The position numbers were made by a program, and so were the translations under genes. Shown piece by piece: positions 13,362 to 18,122 of a stretch of 18,122 nucleotides of DNA. This stretch comes from an uncultured Mycoplasmatota bacterium (lineage in GTDB: Bacteria > Bacillota_I > Bacilli_A > RF39 > UBA660): positions 1 through 18,122 of the forward strand of contig URNW01000022.1 in NCBI GenBank assembly GCA_900549285.1, in the 5' to 3' direction. The notes below the pieces were generated by a model. It was not told the origin of the DNA. It ran no database searches and saw nothing but the letters and a program-made list of their open reading frames with translations. Position 1 is the first letter of the stretch; every line of letters begins with the position of its first letter.

Positions 13362-16300
13362 ATGAAAGAATTTAAAAGTTTAGATAAAAGAGAGATATAT
13401 GAGGTTGAGAGTGATATTTTAAAGAAATGGAATGGAGTAGAAGGAATATATAAGAAAACCCTAGAAGCACATAAGAATGATCCTAAATTTGTTTTTTATG
13501 ATGGACCAGCATTTGCTAATGGTCATCCAGGCTTACATCATATGATAGCTAAAAATTTAAAAGATATTATTTGTAAATATCATACTATGAAAGGACATTA
13601 TGTATTAAGAAAAGTAGGATGGGATACTCATGGCCTTCCTATTGAAAACCATGTTGAAAAGAAATTAAATCTTCATAACAAAAAAGAAATAGAAGCTTTT
13701 GGAATCGAAAATTTTAATAATGAATGTCGCAAAAGCGTAAGAGAAAATGAAGATACCTTTACTGATTTAACAAATAAAATGGGACAATTCATTGATGTAG
13801 AAAATCCTTATTTAACTTACAAAAATGAATATATTGAAACAGAGTGGTGGATTTTAAAGAAATATTATGAAGAAGGTCTATTCTATGAAGGAAATCGTGT
13901 AACTCCATATTGTCCAAGATGTGGAACAGGTCTTGCTACTCATGAAGTGGCTCAAGGATATGAAGACATGAGTGTAGATACTGTATATGTTCCAATGAAA
14001 GTAAAAGAAAGAGAAAACACATACTTCTTGGTTTGGACAACAACACCATGGACATTACTTGCAAATGTAGCTTTATGTGTAAATCCAGAAGTTGAATATA
14101 GTGAAGTAATAGTTGGAGAAAATCATTTTATATTAGCAAGTGCTTTAGTATCCACCTTATTTGAAGATGCTAATATAGTGAAAACTTATTTAGGAAAAGA
14201 ATTAGAATATATGGAATATGAACAATTAATTCCAGAATTAAAGCCAGATAGAAAAGCTTTTTATGTAACATGTGCTGATTATGTAACAACAGTAGATGGA
14301 ACAGGTATTGTTCATATAGCTCCTGCTTACGGTGCGGATGATTTTGAAGTAGCTAAAAAATACGATTTACCAATCTTAAATCCAGTAGGAAAAGATGGTT
14401 GCTATATAGAAGGACCATGGAAAGGAATATTAGTATTTGATGCAGATAAAGAAGTTATTTCTTATTTAAAAGAAAATGATAAATTATTTAAGAAACAGAG
14501 AATGACTCATAATTATCCTCATTGTTGGAGATGTCATAGTCCGCTTTTATATTATACATTACCAAGTTATTATATAGCTGTTACAAAATATAAAGATAAA
14601 ATTATTGAAGCAAATAAAAAAGTAAATTGGTATCCAGCTTATGTTGGAGAAAAAAGATTTGGTAATTGGTTAGAAAATTTAAAAGATTGGGCTGTATCAA
14701 GAAGTAGATATTGGGGAACCCCAATTCCTTATTGGACATGTAGTTGTGGATATACTCATATGATTGGATCTATTAAAGAATTAAAAGAACTTGCAACAAC
14801 TGAAATTAAAGATGAAGAACTAGATTTACATAGACCCTATATTGATGAGATTAAAATTACTTGCCCAAAATGTGGTAAAGAAATGGAGAGAATCAAAGAT
14901 GTTTTAGATTGTTGGTTTGATTCAGGATCAATGCCTTTTGCTCAGTATCATTATCCTTTTGAAAACAAAGAATTATTTGCAAGTCAATTTCCAGCTGATT
15001 TCATATGTGAAGGAATTGATCAAACAAGGGGTTGGTTTTATACTCTTTTGGTAATCTCAACTTTTGTAAAAGGTGTAAGCCCATATAAAAATGTTTTAGT
15101 AAATGATTTATTATTAGATGCAGAAGGAAAAAAGATGAGTAAATCAAGAGGAAATATTGTAGAACCATTTACAACAATGAAAAAATATGGAGCAGATACG
15201 GTAAGATTTTATCTTCCATATGTTTCACCTGTATGGACACCACTTAAATTTAACGAAGAAGGATTAAAAGAAGTATATTCTAAATTCTTCAATCCTCTAC
15301 GGAATACTTATAATTTCTTTGCTATGTATGCAAATACAGATAACATTGATATTGAAAAATGCAATGTACCATATAAAGAAAGGGAAGAAATTGATTTATG
15401 GTTAATCTCTAAATATCATAACTTATTAAAATATGTAACAGAATCCTTTGAAGAATATGATTTATTCAAAGTAGTAAGAGCCATAACCAATTTTGTTTCT
15501 GAAGATTTATCTAATTGGTATATCAGAAGAAATAGAAATCGTTTCTGGGGAAGTGAACTGAATAATTCTAAAAAGAGCGTGTATATCACAACCTATGAGA
15601 TTTTAGTAGGGTTAGCTAAAATGACTGCTCCAATCATACCTTTCTTGAGTGAAGAGTTATACCAAAATTTAACAGAAGAAGAGTCAGTTCATTTAGCTAG
15701 TTATCCAGAGTATGATGAAACATTAATTGATAATAACCTAGAAGAGAAAATGGATACAGTAAGAGAACTAATAAGCATTGGTAGAAATGTTCGTGAAGAG
15801 GTAAAAATAAAGGTAAGAGAACCGCTAAGTGAATGTTTACTAGATGGAAGATTAGCCACTTTAATTGGTAATTTAAAAGATTTAATATTAGAAGAACTAA
15901 ATGTGAAAGATGTAGTATTTGTTGATGATTTAAGTAAATATATGAATTATCAAGTAAAACCAAACTTCAAGACTTCTGGTCCAATCTTTGGAGCAGATGT
16001 AAAACTTTTTGCTAATTATCTAACAAATATTTCTCATGAAGAATTAAATAAAATAAATAATCATGAAAAGATAACCATAAAAATAAATGAAAAAGAATAT
16101 ACGATTGATGAAACATATTTAGATATTAGAATTAGTGCCAAAGAAGGCTATAATGCTGGAATGGGAAATAATCTATTTGTGATATTAAATACTTATCGTA
16201 GTAAAGAATTAATATTAGAAGGTGTTGCCAGAGAATTTATCTCTAAAGTTCAAAATATCCGTAAAACTGAAGATTATAATGTAATTGATCGAATTATAAT

Positions 16301-16463
16301 CAGTTATAATGGTGATGAAGAAATTAAAAAAGCTGTAGAAATGTTTATGGATTATATTAAAAGTGAAACACTAGCGATAGAAGTTATTTATGATGCATCA
16401 ATAAAAAATACTTTAGATTTAAATGGCCATGCAGCTAATATTATAACTAAGAAGGCTGAATAG
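13362..16463 (+). CDS. ileS: Isoleucyl-tRNA synthetase, IleRS2 type with GLHH motif
   Basis: Charges tRNA-Ile with isoleucine in the cytoplasm; class Ia, 1033 residues. I start at the ATG with AGAAAGGA nine bases before it; a TTG at 13323 lies in the terminator and is not plausible. The Rossmann domain opens with DGPAFANGHPGLHHM (47-61). The signature that is usually HxGH is here GLHH (residues 57-60). KMSKS is normal (591-595). GHYVLRKVGWDTHGLPIEN and the long form point to type 2 (eukaryote-like) IleRS. The CP1 editing domain has WTTTPWTLLAN and GTGIVHIAPAYGADDF. Cys-rich pairs (CPRC, HCWRCH, CSCG, CPKC) fit zinc sites. The GXHH variant of IleRS2 has been reported to give very strong mupirocin resistance. 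A T-box controls it, and the next gene starts two bases on. Confidence 0.96.
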   Translation: MKEFKSLDKREIYEVESDILKKWNGVEGIYKKTLEAHKNDPKFVFYDGPAFANGHPGLHHMIAKNLKDIICKYHTMKGHYVLRKVGWDTHGLPIENHVEKKLNLHNKKEIEAFGIENFNNECRKSVRENEDTFTDLTNKMGQFIDVENPYLTYKNEYIETEWWILKKYYEEGLFYEGNRVTPYCPRCGTGLATHEVAQGYEDMSVDTVYVPMKVKERENTYFLVWTTTPWTLLANVALCVNPEVEYSEVIVGENHFILASALVSTLFEDANIVKTYLGKELEYMEYEQLIPELKPDRKAFYVTCADYVTTVDGTGIVHIAPAYGADDFEVAKKYDLPILNPVGKDGCYIEGPWKGILVFDADKEVISYLKENDKLFKKQRMTHNYPHCWRCHSPLLYYTLPSYYIAVTKYKDKIIEANKKVNWYPAYVGEKRFGNWLENLKDWAVSRSRYWGTPIPYWTCSCGYTHMIGSIKELKELATTEIKDEELDLHRPYIDEIKITCPKCGKEMERIKDVLDCWFDSGSMPFAQYHYPFENKELFASQFPADFICEGIDQTRGWFYTLLVISTFVKGVSPYKNVLVNDLLLDAEGKKMSKSRGNIVEPFTTMKKYGADTVRFYLPYVSPVWTPLKFNEEGLKEVYSKFFNPLRNTYNFFAMYANTDNIDIEKCNVPYKEREEIDLWLISKYHNLLKYVTESFEEYDLFKVVRAITNFVSEDLSNWYIRRNRNRFWGSELNNSKKSVYITTYEILVGLAKMTAPIIPFLSEELYQNLTEEESVHLASYPEYDETLIDNNLEEKMDTVRELISIGRNVREEVKIKVREPLSECLLDGRLATLIGNLKDLILEELNVKDVVFVDDLSKYMNYQVKPNFKTSGPIFGADVKLFANYLTNISHEELNKINNHEKITIKINEKEYTIDETYLDIRISAKEGYNAGMGNNLFVILNTYRSKELILEGVAREFISKVQNIRKTEDYNVIDRIIISYNGDEEIKKAVEMFMDYIKSETLAIEVIYDASIKNTLDLNGHAANIITKKAE

Positions 16464-16464
16464 A

Positions 16465-16815
16465 ATGTTATTTCTTGAATATCCGAAATGTAGTACTTGT
16501 AAAAAAGCTAAAAAGTTTTTAGATGAAAATAACTTGTCTTATATAGATCGTCATATCATTTTAAATAATCCAACTAAAGAAGAATTAAAAGAATGGATTA
16601 CTAAATCAGGAAGAGATATTAAAACATTTTTAAATACTAGTGGTAATTTATATAAAGAACTGAATTTAAAGGATAAATTAAATACTATGTCAGAAGAAGA
16701 AATATTAGATTTACTAGCATCTAATGGGTTGCTTATAAAACGCCCTTTATTAATCAAAGATGATATAATTTTAAGTGGCTTTAAAGAAAAACTTTGGCAG
16801 GAACTATTAATATAA
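16465..16815 (+). CDS. ArsC/Spx-fold protein (arsenate reductase family)
   Basis: A 116-residue thioredoxin-like protein of the ArsC/Spx/YffB family. The N-terminal CSTCKKA gives Cys9-x2-Cys12, a CxxC redox site. RHIILNNPTKEELKEWI matches the family's helix region, and RPLLIKDD, with Arg before Pro, is the conserved anion-binding loop near residue 92. Whether it reduces arsenate, as ArsC does, binds RNA polymerase, as Spx does, or does neither cannot be read; the Gly52 and other Spx marks are not clear. The start lies two bases after ileS, with GAAGG in ileS as ribosome site, so it probably shares the T-box transcript. A terminator follows directly. Confidence 0.85.
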   Translation: MLFLEYPKCSTCKKAKKFLDENNLSYIDRHIILNNPTKEELKEWITKSGRDIKTFLNTSGNLYKELNLKDKLNTMSEEEILDLLASNGLLIKRPLLIKDDIILSGFKEKLWQELLI

Positions 16816-16845
16816 CTATCGAAAAAAATCGATAGTTTTCTTTTT
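16814..16845 (+). terminator. Terminator of the ileS operon
   Basis: A perfect 9-bp stem (16814-16822 with 16829-16837) has a 6-nt A-rich loop, followed by TTCTTTTT. It overlaps the stop codon of the ArsC-like gene. Confidence 0.85.
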
Positions 16846-16874
16846 ATCTAGCAATTATCAAGTGCTTCTCTTCA

Positions 16875-16903
16875 TATAAATAGTTGTAGCATAAAGAAAG
16901 GAG
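16875..16903 (+). promoter_or_regulatory. Upstream region and strong RBS of the tail-collar gene
   Basis: TATAAA at 16875-16880 is a possible -10, with no convincing -35 in front. The ribosome site AAAGGAG (16897-16903) lies nine bases before the ATG and is strong, so the protein may be made in quantity. Confidence 0.4.
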
Positions 16904-16910
16904 AAAAAAT

Positions 16911-18062
16911 ATGAATTTAAATGAATTAAAAATAACTGGGAATAATAAAATTCATCTAACCGACTCATTAGAAACATCATTATTAAGTTTTAAATTAACT
17001 TTAACAGAAAGTGCTATCATACCTGATAATAATAAATTCATGATTTATGTTTCAAAAGAAGAAAATGAAACAAACAATAGAAAAACTTATGAATTTAATT
17101 TAAAGGAAAAATTAACATTGGCAGATGAATTTATATTAGAACCAATTATAAAAAATAATAAAATTGAATTAAAAGGAAAAGTAAAAAGAAATAACGGAAA
17201 TGAAGAAGAATTAGAATATCAAAATATAGATTTATTTGAAGGAGAAAATTATATTTATACGAATTATGAATTTGCTACTATAGATGTAATCTATCCTAAA
17301 AATATCGAATTAGTAAAATATTATTTAAACAATGTTTTATATAGTTTAAATAATGAAAATAAAATTTTAAGTTTAGATGATATTTATTTTAAAGATGCTT
17401 TTACTAAAACAGATGATTTAATTGATGCCAACCTAAATAATTTAAATATCAATTGTCTTACTTCTAATAATAATAAATTCCATTTAGATAGTGATGGAAA
17501 TTTAACAGTAAATAGCTTAACAACAAGTGTTAGTACATCCATTACCAATTTTGATGAGATCTATCCTATTGGCTCCGTTTATATGAGTGTAAATAATACA
17601 AACCCATCCAATTTATTTGGAGGGTCATGGGAACAAATAACAGGCTATTATTTATATGCTGGCAATACAAATGAAACAGGAGGTAGTAATATTTCAGGAG
17701 CATCTACAGGTGAAACAGGTGCTACATTCTTAACATTAGATCAAATTCCAAGTCACACCCACTATATTCCATCTTTAAGTGGAAGTACAACTAGTAATGG
17801 TGATCATATTCATAATATAGGAGCAGATTTTGATGGTGGAGCAGCCTCAGCTCGTTATACTGTTCACTCTAAAGGTCCAACAGGAGCGGGATATTTAAAA
17901 CCGACAAGTCAAGCAGGATCTCATAGTCATAGTCTTACTACTAATGCTAGTAATACAGGTACATCTGGAAACAATAATTCTCATACCCACTCTTTAAATA
18001 ATCACACGCATAGTATAAATCCACCATTTTATAGTTTGTTTGTCTTTAAAAGAATTGCTTAA
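16911..18062 (+). CDS. Phage tail-collar/fibre-tip-like protein, orphan
   Basis: A 383-residue protein. Residues 1-205 are beta-rich, rich in Asn and Lys, and do not match a family I recognise. Residues 214-383 fit the phage tail collar/baseplate tip pattern: YPIGSVYMSVNNTNPSNLFG, then GSWEQITGYYLYAG, and the ending PPFYSLFVFKRIA. The C-terminal part is very rich in Ser, Thr, Gly and Asn and holds five HxH motifs (282-284, 299-301, 338-340, 358-360, 365-367). In T4 gp37 such motifs bind iron and stabilise the trimeric tip. There is no signal peptide. Left of it is the ileS operon, with no other phage genes visible, so it is an orphan, an edge of an unseen prophage or a domesticated surface or receptor protein. 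Confidence 0.8.
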   Translation: MNLNELKITGNNKIHLTDSLETSLLSFKLTLTESAIIPDNNKFMIYVSKEENETNNRKTYEFNLKEKLTLADEFILEPIIKNNKIELKGKVKRNNGNEEELEYQNIDLFEGENYIYTNYEFATIDVIYPKNIELVKYYLNNVLYSLNNENKILSLDDIYFKDAFTKTDDLIDANLNNLNINCLTSNNNKFHLDSDGNLTVNSLTTSVSTSITNFDEIYPIGSVYMSVNNTNPSNLFGGSWEQITGYYLYAGNTNETGGSNISGASTGETGATFLTLDQIPSHTHYIPSLSGSTTSNGDHIHNIGADFDGGAASARYTVHSKGPTGAGYLKPTSQAGSHSHSLTTNASNTGTSGNNNSHTHSLNNHTHSINPPFYSLFVFKRIA

Positions 18063-18092
18063 AAAACATCATTTTGAAGTGATATGATAAAA

Positions 18093-18122
18093 GTAGACAA
18101 AGAGAAAAACACTCTAGTCTAC
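18093..18122 (+). terminator. Hairpin after the tail-collar gene, cut by window edge
   Basis: GTAGAC (18093-18098) pairs with GTCTAC (18117-18122), and AGAG (18101-18104) with CTCT, with a bulge. A T run would have to lie beyond the window, so terminator function is likely but unproven. Confidence 0.55.

Noticed and set aside
16911..18122. Calling the right end a prophage
   Set aside because: Only one tail-tip-like gene is visible, with no capsid, portal, terminase or integrase, and the left neighbour is housekeeping.
1..18122. CRISPR array, tRNA or rRNA genes, and Mycoplasma-type TGA=Trp code
   Set aside because: No regularly spaced repeats or tRNA/rRNA-like signatures were seen; tryptophan is TGG and TGA serves as a stop.

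Overview
The window reads as a chromosomal segment of a very AT-rich, low-GC Bacillota (Bacilli or Erysipelotrichia-like, possibly a gut lineage). The reasons are strong AGGAGG-type ribosome binding sites, a T-box in front of isoleucyl-tRNA synthetase, a DUF1292 protein, a CotF-like spore coat pair, and codons that are almost entirely A/T ending. TGA acts as a stop and tryptophan is TGG, so this is not a Mycoplasma-type code. The taxonomic call is inference only.

Layout. (1) 1-437: the end of a small one-pass membrane protein gene of clearly higher GC (about 43% by hand count), closed by a perfect hairpin terminator. (2) 463-4621: a mobile-element pile-up of three different insertion sequences lying nearly end to end: an IS4-family element (+), an IS150/IS3-type element (-) with a textbook A_AAA_AAG frameshift site, and a second IS3-family element (-). 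The block is bracketed by two copies of an odd repeat ending in a run of 9 and 10 G. (3) 4683-7584: an RluA-family pseudouridine synthase, then a NatA/NatB (YhaQ/YhaP)-type ABC exporter pair. (4) 7607-9480 (-): two small CotF/ferritin-like spore-coat-type proteins, and a phosphomannomutase/phosphoglucomutase. (5) 9604-13157: a 1094-residue coiled-coil protein with degenerate internal repeats and a C-terminal membrane hairpin, translationally coupled to a DUF1292 protein. (6) 13158-16815: T-box, ileS of the IleRS2 type with an altered GLHH signature motif, and an ArsC/Spx-fold protein. (7) 16911-18122: a lone phage tail-collar-like protein with five HxH motifs, ending in a hairpin at the window edge.

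How they work together. Most modules are independent. The exporter pair is one operon and converges on the coat pair through one bidirectional terminator. The mutase and the long coiled-coil gene diverge from facing promoters. The T-box should couple IleRS (and probably the ArsC-like gene) to isoleucine tRNA charging. The most notable points are the GLHH IleRS (predicted strong mupirocin resistance), the undescribed repeat architecture of the 1094-aa protein, the paired G-tract repeats at the edges of the IS block, and the IS4 element's ribosome-site hairpin, which should silence read-through mRNA.
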